Positions 41,889 to 50,855 of a DNA stretch of 64,000 nucleotides are shown piece by piece. Each line of letters begins with the position of its first letter. Within the stretch, counting starts at the first letter, position 1. A program made the translations under genes and the position numbers. A model generated the notes under the pieces. It worked only from the letters and a program-made list of their open reading frames with translations, was not told the origin of the DNA and searched no databases. This DNA comes from Devosia sp. (GTDB lineage Bacteria > Pseudomonadota > Alphaproteobacteria > Rhizobiales > Devosiaceae), in contig NZ_CP075529.1 in assembly GCF_025809055.1 (NCBI RefSeq), positions 806,001-870,000 of the forward strand, read 5' to 3'.

Positions 41889-42213
41889 GGCGGTCGCGAT
41901 ATCGCGGAAAACGAAGCAGTGAGGTTGGACCCATTATGTAGGCAAAATCTGCGCGGTGTTAAGGCCCCCTCATTCGCGATGACGTGAGGCGCCCAAATGC
42001 GCCCCGGCGCGGCCGGAAACGGGCACAGTCTGCTGGCGATTGTGACCCATCGGCGACTCAAACGCGAAAAAGCATCGCATTTTACGGATTCGTAACGGCG
42101 GGCGGATAGCCTTCTTGAAGCTGGCCTTTCGGGCAAGGGGACAACCTGGGCGGACAGCGCGTCAAACGAGTTGCGTACGGGCTATTTGCCCGAGTAAGTA
42201 ATTGGAGTACCGG
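41889..42213. other. divergent control region between clpS and the D,D-carboxypeptidase gene
   Basis: About 325 bases. It holds a perfect palindrome CGCGATATCGCG (41895-41906) next to the clpS start and a small hairpin CGGGC-tattt-GCCCG (42078-42092 region counterpart at 42178-42192) in the leader of the rightward gene. No coding frame is supported. Confidence 0.45.
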
Positions 42214-43779
42214 GTGATTTTCCTGGCGAAGACCCCTTGGCACATCGCGTTTCTGCGTGCCGTTACCGCCCTGTTCGTCGTGCTCGGCCTCAGCCTTGCC
42301 GCCGCGGCGCCCACGCAGGCCATCGAAAACCTCCGCAGATATGCCGGCATCGTCGTCGACGCCAAATCCGGCAAGATCCTGTACGAAGAGCAAGCCGATT
42401 CAAAGCGTTACCCGGCCTCCGTGGCCAAGGTGATGACGCTCTACGTGCTCTTCCAGGAACTCCAGGCCGGCAATCTCAGCCTTTCCACCAAGATGACCGT
42501 CTCGCGTCACGCCGCATCGGCCGTCCCGACCAAGCTCGGCCTGCGCGCCGGCTCCACCATTTCGGTCGAAGATGCCATCAAGTCACTGGTCACCCTGTCG
42601 GCCAATGACATGGCCCGCGTGATCGCCGAGCACATTTCCGGCAGCGAAAGCAAGTTTGCCGAGCGCATGACCGCGACCGCCCGCGCCATGGGCATGACCA
42701 GCACCACATATCGCAACGCCTCCGGCCTGCCCGACGGCGGCCAGGTGACCACGGTGCGCGACCAGGCCATCCTGGGCATCGCCATCTACCAGCACTTCTC
42801 CCAGTACTACGACTATTTCCAGACCACGGCCTTCCGCTATGGCGGCAAGACCTATGGCAACCACAACCGGGTTCTGGGCTATATGGGCGCCGTCGACGGC
42901 ATCAAGACCGGCTATATCAATGCCGCCGGCTCCAACCTTCTTACTGCCGCCCGCAAGGACAATCGCCACATCGTCATCGTCGCCTTCGGCTTCAACTCGG
43001 CCGCAGCACGCGACGAGAAAGTACGCCAGCTCGTTTCGACCTACCTGACCAAGGGCCGCCAGGGCAATTACCTGCAGACCGCCATGGTCCCGGTGCCCGG
43101 CCGCCAGGGCAGCACCCAGTTCGCGCTGGCTGCCCCCCGCAAGCCGACCCTTGCCATGCCCGTGCCGATGCCGGAATTCCGCCTCGCATCGCTGGTGGCA
43201 GGCAATGGCGCCCAGCCACAGGCTCAGGTTGCCGTCGCCTCCGCCGCCCCTGTGGCCGTGACCATGCCGGCGCCGCCCCCAACCGATCTGGGCCTCGCGC
43301 CGGCCGTGCAGGCCGCCACCGTGCTCGCCGCGCCCACCCAGGCTCAGCCGCAATATCCGACCCAGGACGTCATCGGCGCCTGGTTGAGCGAAACCTATAA
43401 TCTCGGCGCACCCCCGGCCGCGCTTGGCCAGACCGCGCCCTCCACCCCCCTCCTGCCCCCGGGTCAGGTCGGCACCGAAGGTCAGGCCGTCGATCTCATG
43501 AATTCCGGTTCGGTGCAGGATGCCGTGGCGCCCGCAGGCAACTGGATCGTCCAGGTTGGCGCCGGCAATACCGAGGATAGCGCCCGCGCTCTCCTGTCCA
43601 GTGCGGCCAGCAAGGTCGGCGGACTGGGCGACTTCCGCTCCTATGTCGAGCGCTTCGAGAACAACGGCCAGATTTTCTACCGTGCCCGCTTCATCGGCTT
43701 TGGTGACCGCGACGGCGCGACCGCCATGTGCAACCGGCTCAAGGAGCAGGACATGGCCTGCCTTGCCATGCAGGGCTGA
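42214..43779 (+). CDS. D-alanyl-D-alanine carboxypeptidase with SPOR domain
   Basis: A 521-residue exported peptidase of the S11 (DacA/DacD) family that trims the terminal D-Ala from peptidoglycan stem peptides. The signal peptide covers about 1-36. The active-site motifs are S69-V-A-K72, SAND and GIKTGYI. After the catalytic domain comes an Ala/Pro-rich linker (about 285-440), then a C-terminal SPOR domain (NWIVQVGAGNTEDSARALLS, FYRARFIGFGDRDGATAMC) that should bind denuded glycan at division sites. GTG at 42214 is chosen because GGAG sits 6 bases upstream; TTG at 42202 is also in frame. Confidence 0.93.
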   Translation: MIFLAKTPWHIAFLRAVTALFVVLGLSLAAAAPTQAIENLRRYAGIVVDAKSGKILYEEQADSKRYPASVAKVMTLYVLFQELQAGNLSLSTKMTVSRHAASAVPTKLGLRAGSTISVEDAIKSLVTLSANDMARVIAEHISGSESKFAERMTATARAMGMTSTTYRNASGLPDGGQVTTVRDQAILGIAIYQHFSQYYDYFQTTAFRYGGKTYGNHNRVLGYMGAVDGIKTGYINAAGSNLLTAARKDNRHIVIVAFGFNSAAARDEKVRQLVSTYLTKGRQGNYLQTAMVPVPGRQGSTQFALAAPRKPTLAMPVPMPEFRLASLVAGNGAQPQAQVAVASAAPVAVTMPAPPPTDLGLAPAVQAATVLAAPTQAQPQYPTQDVIGAWLSETYNLGAPPAALGQTAPSTPLLPPGQVGTEGQAVDLMNSGSVQDAVAPAGNWIVQVGAGNTEDSARALLSSAASKVGGLGDFRSYVERFENNGQIFYRARFIGFGDRDGATAMCNRLKEQDMACLAMQG

Positions 43780-43885
43780 CATCGACTTCCGGCGGCGCGT
43801 AATGCCGCCGGCCTGACAACCAGCCGGAACGAGCTGGATCGAACACACGGGGACGCGCCTTGGTGCTTGTGTATGGAGTAGCCCA

Positions 43886-44155
43886 ATGAGTGAACGCAGT
43901 GCTCTGGTCGAACTGGCCAATTTCATCGGCCGGTCGCCGCTGGCCTCACCGGATATGACGGCCCGCAACAAGGCCCTGCGCGGCATGACCGAACGGATGC
44001 TGCCGCGGCAGCGCCGCTCCGTCGGTGATCTGCTCAGCGTCGTCATGACCCTGTCAGCCCGCACGCGGCGCATGGCCCAGGAGCCAGCCCATGTCGAAAT
44101 CGACGTCTTCTCGCCGGGCGGCAAGCGCGCCATTCGCATGACTTTGGGCGAATGA
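43886..44155 (+). CDS. small hypothetical protein
   Basis: An 89-residue basic protein (MSERSALVELANFIGRSPLA, then RMLPRQRRSVGDLLSVVMTL) with no domain I recognise. It lies 106 bases after the carboxypeptidase gene on the same strand, with a GGAG upstream of the ATG. Composition and codon use look like its neighbours. It ends 10 bases before the stop of the convergent MATE gene. Confidence 0.6.
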   Translation: MSERSALVELANFIGRSPLASPDMTARNKALRGMTERMLPRQRRSVGDLLSVVMTLSARTRRMAQEPAHVEIDVFSPGGKRAIRMTLGE

Positions 44156-44157
44156 GA

Positions 44158-44179
44158 GTGGCGCTCAGATGAGCGCCAC
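44158..44179. other. perfect hairpin at the end of the MATE gene
   Basis: GTGGCGCTC-agat-GAGCGCCAC (9 bp). It covers the MATE stop codon (44165-44167) and lies between convergent genes. No T run follows on either strand, so it is not a standard terminator. It may act as a shared transcript end. Confidence 0.55.
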
Positions 44180-45526
44180 GATTGCCTTTCGCTTCCAGAC
44201 GAACTGATACCAGGCCGCCTGCAGCACCATCATCATGGTAAAGCTTGCCGCATAGGCCACCCAGATGCCCGCCAGGCCCAATTCGGTCTGGCTGAGCCAG
44301 ATGGCCCCCGGCAGCTCGATCAGCAGGATACAGGCCAAAGACAGCATCATTGGCGCATAGACCGTTCCGCTCGCCCGCATGATGCCCGAAAACACCACGC
44401 TCCACCCGAAGCACAGGATGCTCCACAGCACCACGTGCAGCAGCGTCTCGGTCAGCTCCACCACAGCCGGATCGGTGATGAACAGCGCCACGACGTGCTG
44501 GCTGAAGAGATAGGCCAGCGCAATGAGGCTGCCGGTGATCACCAGGTTGAGACCGAGCGCCGTACGGGTGATGGCCCCGATCTGATCGACATTGCGGGCG
44601 CCGATGGCCTGTGCGGCAAAAATCGAGGCCGCGATGCCGATGGACATGGCCGGAAACTGCACATAGCTCATCACCTGCCCCAGCGCACCGTAGGCCGCCG
44701 TCGCATCCGAGCCGAACCGGTTCACCAGCCCGACGACCACGATTCCGGCGATGGAGGAAATCACCATCTGCAGGCCGGCCGGGATGCCGAGTTTCAGGAT
44801 CAGTCCCAGGAGCTTGATATCGGGTCGCACAACCGCCGCCAGCAGCGTCGCATCCGGCGCCAAGGGCATCTTGCGGGCCCGCATATAGATGAAGAGGAAG
44901 ATGAGGACCGTCAGGAAGCCCGCGATCATGGCGAACGCGGCGGAATCCACGCCCAGTTGCGGCAGGCCGAACCAGCCCTGGATGAGCGCCGGCGTCACGA
45001 TCAGGCTGACCACCATGGACATGATCAGCGAAAACAGCGGCGTGATGGTGTCCCCGACCCCGCGCAGCACAGAGGTCACCACCAGGAACAGGAAAAAGCC
45101 GGGCATGCCGATCAAGACGATGCGGGCATAGCCGACGGCCAGGTCGCGGATATTGTCGGGGGCGCCCAGCACGCCGAGAATATTCTCCGCCCAGATGCCA
45201 CCGATAACGGCCACCACTACGCCCAGAACCAGGGCTGCGAAAAGGGTCGTGCCGGCCACCTGCTTGACCTTGTCGACATTGCGTGCGCCCCAGGCCTGGC
45301 CGACAAGGACCGTCGACCCAGCCGAAAGGCCGATTATGAAACTCATCAGGAAAAACATGATTGGGAAAAACGTCGCGGTGGCCGCCAGGGCCTCCACGCC
45401 GATCATCTGCCCCACATAGATCGAATTGATCGTGCCAGACAGCGCCTGCAGGATATTGGATGCCATCAGCGGCACGAGGAAAATGGCAAACCGCTGCCAG
45501 AGGGGGCGGATCGGAACGGACGTCAT
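44165..45526 (-). CDS. MATE-family efflux transporter
   Basis: A 453-residue inner-membrane protein with 12 predicted helices in two homologous halves, each starting with a segment like LVPLMASNILQALSGTINSI and KLGIPAGLQMVISSIAGIVV. It also contains LVGQAWGARNVDKVKQVAGT and AAQAIGARNVDQIGA, the repeated MATE loop motif. MATE pumps expel cationic drugs and metabolites using Na+ or H+. It is transcribed alone. The substrate is not predictable. Confidence 0.93.
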   Translation of the reverse strand: MTSVPIRPLWQRFAIFLVPLMASNILQALSGTINSIYVGQMIGVEALAATATFFPIMFFLMSFIIGLSAGSTVLVGQAWGARNVDKVKQVAGTTLFAALVLGVVVAVIGGIWAENILGVLGAPDNIRDLAVGYARIVLIGMPGFFLFLVVTSVLRGVGDTITPLFSLIMSMVVSLIVTPALIQGWFGLPQLGVDSAAFAMIAGFLTVLIFLFIYMRARKMPLAPDATLLAAVVRPDIKLLGLILKLGIPAGLQMVISSIAGIVVVGLVNRFGSDATAAYGALGQVMSYVQFPAMSIGIAASIFAAQAIGARNVDQIGAITRTALGLNLVITGSLIALAYLFSQHVVALFITDPAVVELTETLLHVVLWSILCFGWSVVFSGIMRASGTVYAPMMLSLACILLIELPGAIWLSQTELGLAGIWVAYAASFTMMMVLQAAWYQFVWKRKAIVALI

Positions 45527-45827
45527 GAAAGTGCTCCAGTAGAAATCGCGTGGTGCATCACCGCGCGGGCCCCATGGACGGCAGGGTCTTCTGATGAAGG
45601 TGCCGGAGGGACCTGTTCACACCGATAACGGTGCCGGCTGGACGGGCGCTGGAGGCTGAGCGTGATGCAAGCGCCTGCCTACGCCCGACGCCGAAAGTCG
45701 TCAATGGCCCCATGTTCCACCGGCGCAAACTTGTGCTGCCCATACCGGCCCGGTCCATGCTACAGCGCCTTGAACAAACGCACCCAGCCGGTTCGGCTTG
45801 AAATTGCGCCCCTTCTGATCAAGTCCG
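45527..45827. other. divergent region between the MATE gene and azlC
   Basis: About 300 bases. No gene, repeat or strong promoter is evident to me. Confidence 0.4.
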
Positions 45828-46556
45828 ATGCACAAAGACGCCAGCCCTGCCCCATCGCTCACGACCCAGTTCCTTGCCGGGGCTCGCGCCTGCCTGCCCG
45901 TGGCCGTGTCGGTGGCCGCCTATGGCCTGGTCTGGGGCGTGCTGGCGCGCGGCGCCGGTCTGTCGCTGATCGAGGTCGCGATGATGAGCGGCCTGGTCTT
46001 TGCCGGATCAGCCCAGTTTGTCGCCCTCGACCTGTGGACGCAGACACCGGAGAGCCTGCCCATTGGCCCGCTGGTCCTTGCGGCCCTGATCGTCAACCTG
46101 CGCTATCTGCTGCTGACCGCCACCCTGCGCCCGCTCTATCCGCCCGGACGTCTCGGCGCGCGTGCCCTCGGCATGTATCTCGTGACCGACGAAAACTGGG
46201 CCATGACCGTGGCCGCCATGGCGCGCGGCGGTGGCAGCGTGGCCTTTCTCATGGGCGGCGGCGTGCTCGCCTGGATATCCTGGATGTCCACCAACCTGAT
46301 CGGCTACGGGCTTGGCTCGGCCATTGACGACCCGGCCCGCTGGGGGCTGGACTTCGCCTTCACCGCGACCTTCCTGGCCCTGCTGCTCGGCATGTGGCGC
46401 GGCCGCGGCGACATCCTGCCCTGGCTTGTCGCCGCCGCGGTCGCAGTGGTGACCGCCCGGCATGTCGAAGGCAGCTGGCACATTCTGCTCGGCGGCCTTG
46501 CAGGCAGTTTCGCCGGCGCCCTGATGGAGGTCCGCCGCCGTGCACAGCTCACCTGA
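45828..46556 (+). CDS. azlC: AzlC-family branched-chain amino acid exporter, large subunit
   Basis: A 242-residue membrane protein of the AzlC/BrnF family, which with AzlD/BrnE exports Leu, Ile, Val or analogues. Family segments include GLVWGVLARGAGLSLIEVA, MSGLVFAGSAQFVALDLW and LIVNLRYLLLTATLRPLY. It overlaps the azlD-type gene by 17 bases. No Lrp-type regulator is nearby. Confidence 0.9.
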   Translation: MHKDASPAPSLTTQFLAGARACLPVAVSVAAYGLVWGVLARGAGLSLIEVAMMSGLVFAGSAQFVALDLWTQTPESLPIGPLVLAALIVNLRYLLLTATLRPLYPPGRLGARALGMYLVTDENWAMTVAAMARGGGSVAFLMGGGVLAWISWMSTNLIGYGLGSAIDDPARWGLDFAFTATFLALLLGMWRGRGDILPWLVAAAVAVVTARHVEGSWHILLGGLAGSFAGALMEVRRRAQLT

Positions 46557-46848
46557 GGCCATCATTGCCATTCTGGGCATGGCCATTGCCACGATCGCCA
46601 TCAAGGCCGGTGGCCTGCTTCTGGCCGACCGGCTCCCGCGCGAGGGTTTCGCCGCGGCTTGGCTCCGGCACATACCCGGTGCCGTGCTCGCTGCCTTGGT
46701 TGCCCCGGCGATTCTCACCGGTGGCCCCGCCGAGGCGCTCGCCGCTCTGGCGACCGCCGCCATGTTCCTCGTCACCCGCAATCTCTTTGCGGCCATGGCC
46801 AGCGGCGTGCTCGTGGTCTATCTGGTCCGCCAATGGCTTGGCGCCTGA
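46540..46848 (+). CDS. azlD: AzlD-family branched-chain amino acid exporter, small subunit
   Basis: A 102-residue protein with four membrane helices (IIAILGMAIATIAIKAGGLL; IPGAVLAALVAPAILTGGPA; ALATAAMFLVTRNLFAAMAS). It is the usual partner of AzlC, from a GTG at 46540 inside the azlC end. It is followed after 23 bases by a tRNA-Leu gene on the other strand. Confidence 0.88.
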   Translation: MHSSPEAIIAILGMAIATIAIKAGGLLLADRLPREGFAAAWLRHIPGAVLAALVAPAILTGGPAEALAALATAAMFLVTRNLFAAMASGVLVVYLVRQWLGA

Positions 46849-46871
46849 TCACTATCGCAATATGAGGAATA

Positions 46872-46955
46872 TGGTGCCCCCCGCCGGACTCGAACCGGCA
46901 CGCCTCGCGGCGGAGGATTTTGAGTCCTCTGCGTCTACCATTCCGCCAGAGGGGC
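46872..46955 (-). tRNA. tRNA-Leu, anticodon CAA
   Basis: On the minus strand the acceptor arm GCCCCTC pairs with GGGGGGC, followed by encoded ACCA. The anticodon arm reads GAGGA-CTCAAAA-TCCTC with anticodon CAA (plus-strand 46920-46922). A class II variable arm CGCCGCGAGGCG and the T loop GGTTCGAGTCC are present. It reads codon UUG. Confidence 0.95.
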
Positions 46956-47019
46956 ACGGGCTCGGTTCCTATCGCACTCGCAATGGACGCGCAACTGGGC
47001 TTGGCCGCGATTTCGCAGT

Positions 47020-49497
47020 TCAGAACTGATTGAACGATGGGGTCAGGAAGGTGCCGTTTCCACTCGGCCGCGTATTGGTGAAACCGCCGCCATATTGCTG
47101 CTGCATCATCTGTTCGCGCTGGATGGCATCATAGGCATTGACGTCGATGCCGATGACCGAGGTCATCAGGTTCGGCCCCGTACCCGGCTTGAAGGCCTCG
47201 AGCACGGCAGCTTCCCCCTCATAGGCCTTGGCGCCGCTGCTGGCGCTGATCCAGGCGGTGGACATGCCCTGCGGCACGTTGAACGGCGTGGGCGGGCGGC
47301 CCTGCATGGCCTTGGCCATGAAATTGGTGAAAATGGGCACCGCCATGCCGCCGCCGGTCGAGGATGACCCCATCGAGCGCGGCTGGTCGTAGCCGATATA
47401 GACGCCAACGGCCAATTCCGGCGTGAAGCCAACGAACCAGGCATCCTTGTAGTCATTGGTGGTGCCGGTCTTGCCGGCCACCGGGCGGTTCAGGGCCCGT
47501 GCGGCAGTGCCGGTGCCGCGCTGCACGACGCCTTCCATCATCGAGGTGATCTGATAGGCCGTCATCGGATCGAGCACCTGTTGCCGGTTGTCGATGATGC
47601 GCGGCTCGCCCTGCCCATGCCAGTCGGCAGCAGCGCAGCCATCACAGGCCCGCTCGTCATGGCGATAGACGGTGGTGCCGTAGCGATCCTGAATACGGTC
47701 GATCATGGTCGGCACGATCTTGCGGCCGCCATTGGCGATGGTGGCATAAGCCGCCGTCATGCGCATGGCCGTGGTCTCGCCGGCGCCGAGGGCCATGGCC
47801 AGCACCGGCTGCATATTGTCGTAGATGCCGAACAGCTTGGCATAATCGGCGATCAGCGGCATGCCGATATCGCGTGCCAGCCGTACCGTCATGACGTTTC
47901 GGCTGCGCTCGATGCCGCGACGCAGCGTCTGCGGGCCATAAAATTCCTGCGAATAGTTTTCCGGCCGCCAGACTGAACCGTCGCTCATCCGCACCTCGAC
48001 CGGCGCATCCAGCACGACCGAGGCCGGCGTATAGCCATTGTCGAGCGCGGCCGCATAGACGATCGGCTTGAACGATGAACCCGGCTGCCGCAGCGCCTGG
48101 GTGGCGCGGTTGAACTCGCTCTCGGCAAAGGAAAAGCCACCAACCATGGCCAGCACGCGCCCGGTGCGCGGGTCCATGGCCACCAGTGCACCCTCGATCT
48201 CGGGCACCTGCTCGAGGGTATAGATGCCGTCCTTGCCGGATACCGGCGAGACATAGACCACATCTCCCACATCCAGAATATCCTGCAAAGGCTTGGAAAC
48301 CCATCGGATTTCTGGCCCCGACAGAGTGCCCTCGACACGCTCCGGGGACACCCCGCCACCCGCATCGGATTCAGGACGCAGGCCGATCCGCGCTTCGTTG
48401 GCGCCCATTTCCAGCACCACGGCAAGCTGCCACTCCGGCACGTCGCTGAGCGGGCGGACGCTGGCGACATCAACGCCCCAGTCCTCGCCAATGGCCACGG
48501 TCGCCACCGGCGCGCGGAAACCTTTGGTGTGATCGAATTCGATCAACCCATCCATCAGCGCGCGCCGCGCATATTCCTGCAGGCGAGGCTCAAGCGTGGT
48601 GCGCACGGAAAGGCCGCCGCCATAGAGCTGGTCCTCGCCATAGAGCTTGGCCAGCTCGCGCCGCACTTCCTCGGTGAAATACTCGGCCGAATAAACCTGG
48701 CTGCCGCCGGTCCGCGGCACGACGTTCAAAGGCTCCGCCTTGGCGATCTCGGCTTCCGCGCTGGTCACATAGCCATTCTCGACCATGAGATCGATGACCC
48801 AGTTGCGCCGCTCGATTGCCGCCTCGGGGAAGCGGAAGGGATGATAATTGTTCGCGCCCTTGGGCAGGGCCGCAAGGTACGCCGCCTCGCCCAGCGTCAG
48901 TTGATAGAGCGCCTTGTCGAAATAGTTGAGCGCTGCAGCCGCCACGCCATAGGTCTGGCCACCGACCGAACCCATGAAAATCTCGTTGAGATAGAGCTCG
49001 AGGATCTTGTCCTTGGTAAAGGTGCTCTCGATACGCAGCGCCAGTAGCGCTTCCTGGATTTTGCGATCCCAGGTCTGCTCGAAGCTGAGCAGGAAATTCT
49101 TGGCCACCTGCTGGGTGATCGAGGAACCGCCACCCTGGATGGATCGGTTGCCGTTGAGATAGGCCATGAGATTGTCGCGCACCGCGCGCATCACGCCATC
49201 AACAGCGATACCGTTGTGATTGTAGAAATCCTTGTCTTCGGCCGAAAGAAAGGCCTGAACCACCAGCGGCGGCACCGTTTCAATAGGCTGGAACAGCCGC
49301 CTCTGGCGGGCATATTCGGCCAGCAGCGTGCCATCGGCGGCATGGACGCGCGTCGTGACCGGCGGCTGATAGTCCTGCAGGACCGTATAGTCGGGCAGTT
49401 CGGCAATCACCGTATTGAGGTAAACGGCGGCCACGGCAACGCCGGCCAGGCCCGCAAACACCCCAAAACCGAAGAGCCAACCAAGTAGTCTGAGCAT
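47020..49497 (-). CDS. mrcA: penicillin-binding protein 1A (bifunctional transglycosylase/transpeptidase)
   Basis: An 825-residue class A PBP that polymerises and cross-links peptidoglycan. There is one N-terminal membrane helix (about 3-27). The GT51 domain (about 60-235) has SAEDKDFYNHNGIAVDGV and GGSSITQQVAKNFLLS. The transpeptidase has QPGSSFKPIVYAAALDNG (SxxK), SRN (SxN) and VAGKTGTTNDYKDAWF (KTG). An OB-like insert lies between the domains. The gene for an AMIN-type amidase lies upstream on the same strand with a gap of about 100 bases, a conserved pair in this order. Confidence 0.94.
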   Translation of the reverse strand: MLRLLGWLFGFGVFAGLAGVAVAAVYLNTVIAELPDYTVLQDYQPPVTTRVHAADGTLLAEYARQRRLFQPIETVPPLVVQAFLSAEDKDFYNHNGIAVDGVMRAVRDNLMAYLNGNRSIQGGGSSITQQVAKNFLLSFEQTWDRKIQEALLALRIESTFTKDKILELYLNEIFMGSVGGQTYGVAAAALNYFDKALYQLTLGEAAYLAALPKGANNYHPFRFPEAAIERRNWVIDLMVENGYVTSAEAEIAKAEPLNVVPRTGGSQVYSAEYFTEEVRRELAKLYGEDQLYGGGLSVRTTLEPRLQEYARRALMDGLIEFDHTKGFRAPVATVAIGEDWGVDVASVRPLSDVPEWQLAVVLEMGANEARIGLRPESDAGGGVSPERVEGTLSGPEIRWVSKPLQDILDVGDVVYVSPVSGKDGIYTLEQVPEIEGALVAMDPRTGRVLAMVGGFSFAESEFNRATQALRQPGSSFKPIVYAAALDNGYTPASVVLDAPVEVRMSDGSVWRPENYSQEFYGPQTLRRGIERSRNVMTVRLARDIGMPLIADYAKLFGIYDNMQPVLAMALGAGETTAMRMTAAYATIANGGRKIVPTMIDRIQDRYGTTVYRHDERACDGCAAADWHGQGEPRIIDNRQQVLDPMTAYQITSMMEGVVQRGTGTAARALNRPVAGKTGTTNDYKDAWFVGFTPELAVGVYIGYDQPRSMGSSSTGGGMAVPIFTNFMAKAMQGRPPTPFNVPQGMSTAWISASSGAKAYEGEAAVLEAFKPGTGPNLMTSVIGIDVNAYDAIQREQMMQQQYGGGFTNTRPSGNGTFLTPSFNQF

Positions 49498-49595
49498 TTC
49501 CGCCTATCGCTCCCGGACGACGCATTGTGGCGTCCAGCACCCGATCATATCAGGTTTGGCGGCCGAAGTTGATCCCGCGGACGTGTCCAGGCACA

Positions 49596-50855
49596 TCACT
49601 CTTCATCCTCGAGATCATCGAAATAAGTCGAAATCCCGCGCGCCAGCGCGTCGGCGGTGCGATCCCGCCAGTCCGACTGCATCAGGTTTGCCATGTCGCT
49701 GGCATTGGAGAGGAAGCCGAGTTCCACCAGCACCGAAGGAACATCGGGCGATTGCAGCACGAAAAAATCTGCCTGGCGCACCGGAAACCGGCGCAGGGCC
49801 ACGCTGGGCTCGAGCTGATGCACGATGGCCTGAGCAGCACGGAAAGACTGCACCCGCATCTCGCGGCGCATCAGGTCGACAAGGATATCGACCACCTCCG
49901 GCGTCAGTTGCGGCATCGAGAAGCCGGCAATGACGTCGGACTTGTTTTCATTGTCGGCGAGAACCTTGTCCAGCACGTCCGTGGCGTTTTCATCGCGCGT
50001 ATAGACGCTTGCGCCACGGATTTCGGGTTGCTGGAAACTGTCGGCATGGATGGAAATGAACAGGTCCGCCTTGTTCCCCCGCGCCAGCGCGACCCTCTCT
50101 TCAAGGCGCAGATAGGTGTCGTCTTCCCGCGTCAGCGCCACGTCGAACCGGCCCGATTCCATCAGCAATTCCTGCAGGCGCAGCGAAAAGGCGAGGACAA
50201 TGTCCTTTTCCTTGATGCCGCCCGAGGCCTCCGCGCCGCTGTCGATACCCCCATGTCCGGGGTCGATGACCACCAGGGGCTTGGTGGCAATCGCCAGCTC
50301 CGATCCACCGGCCGGCGTGGATTGTGCTGGCTGGCTGAGGCTGGCCGAAGTGCTGAGGTCACGCTCGACATTGGCGGCAAATTCCTCGGCCGTAGCCGGG
50401 ATCAGGTCAACGACCAGTCGCGCCGGCTGATCCTCGAACGGATCGAGCACATAGGCCTGTTGCACCTGGGCCGGCGCCGCAAGGGTCAGCGTCGTGCGGA
50501 TGCGGTCCGGACCAGCCTGCTCGACCACATAGCCCGAGACCAGTCCCGCATCGCCCGCAGGTACCCCCTCAGGTTCCGGCACCGAAAACGTGCCTGCCCG
50601 CACATCGATGGCGAGCCGGTCGGGACCGGTCAGCGACACAAAGGCAAATTCGGTGCGCGCGGCGAGGTCGATGACCAGACGCGCCCGGTCCTCGGCTGAT
50701 GTCACTCGGGCATCGATGACATTGGGCAGCGCCACTTCGGCTGGCGTTTCGGCGGCTGGATCGGCCGCGCTCTCCTCCTGCGCATGGCCCGGCACGGCCA
50801 GGCCGATGAACAGCACGAGAAGGGTCAGCAGGCGTATGAGATTTGTCGTGGTCAA
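49596..50855 (-). CDS. N-acetylmuramoyl-L-alanine amidase with AMIN domain (AmiC-like)
   Basis: A periplasmic zinc amidase that cuts the stem peptide from MurNAc during division. From the preferred TTG at 50855 the protein has 419 residues: signal peptide (LLTLLVLFIGLAVPGHAQ), AMIN domain (about 35-150; glycan binding) and Amidase_3 domain. Metal and catalytic residues are seen in VVIDPGHGGIDSGAEA, GIKEKDIVLA, LFISIHADSF and VLVELGFLSNASDM. GGGAG lies about 12 bases before the TTG. The frame is open to an ATG at 51026, but that extension is Cys/His/Arg-rich and looks non-coding. It is divergent from rne. Confidence 0.88.
   Translation of the reverse strand: MTTTNLIRLLTLLVLFIGLAVPGHAQEESAADPAAETPAEVALPNVIDARVTSAEDRARLVIDLAARTEFAFVSLTGPDRLAIDVRAGTFSVPEPEGVPAGDAGLVSGYVVEQAGPDRIRTTLTLAAPAQVQQAYVLDPFEDQPARLVVDLIPATAEEFAANVERDLSTSASLSQPAQSTPAGGSELAIATKPLVVIDPGHGGIDSGAEASGGIKEKDIVLAFSLRLQELLMESGRFDVALTREDDTYLRLEERVALARGNKADLFISIHADSFQQPEIRGASVYTRDENATDVLDKVLADNENKSDVIAGFSMPQLTPEVVDILVDLMRREMRVQSFRAAQAIVHQLEPSVALRRFPVRQADFFVLQSPDVPSVLVELGFLSNASDMANLMQSDWRDRTADALARGISTYFDDLEDEE

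Noticed and set aside
43789..43811. Terminator after the D,D-carboxypeptidase gene
   Set aside because: CCGGCGGC-gcgtaat-GCCGCCGG pairs well but is not followed by a T run, so it was not listed as a terminator.
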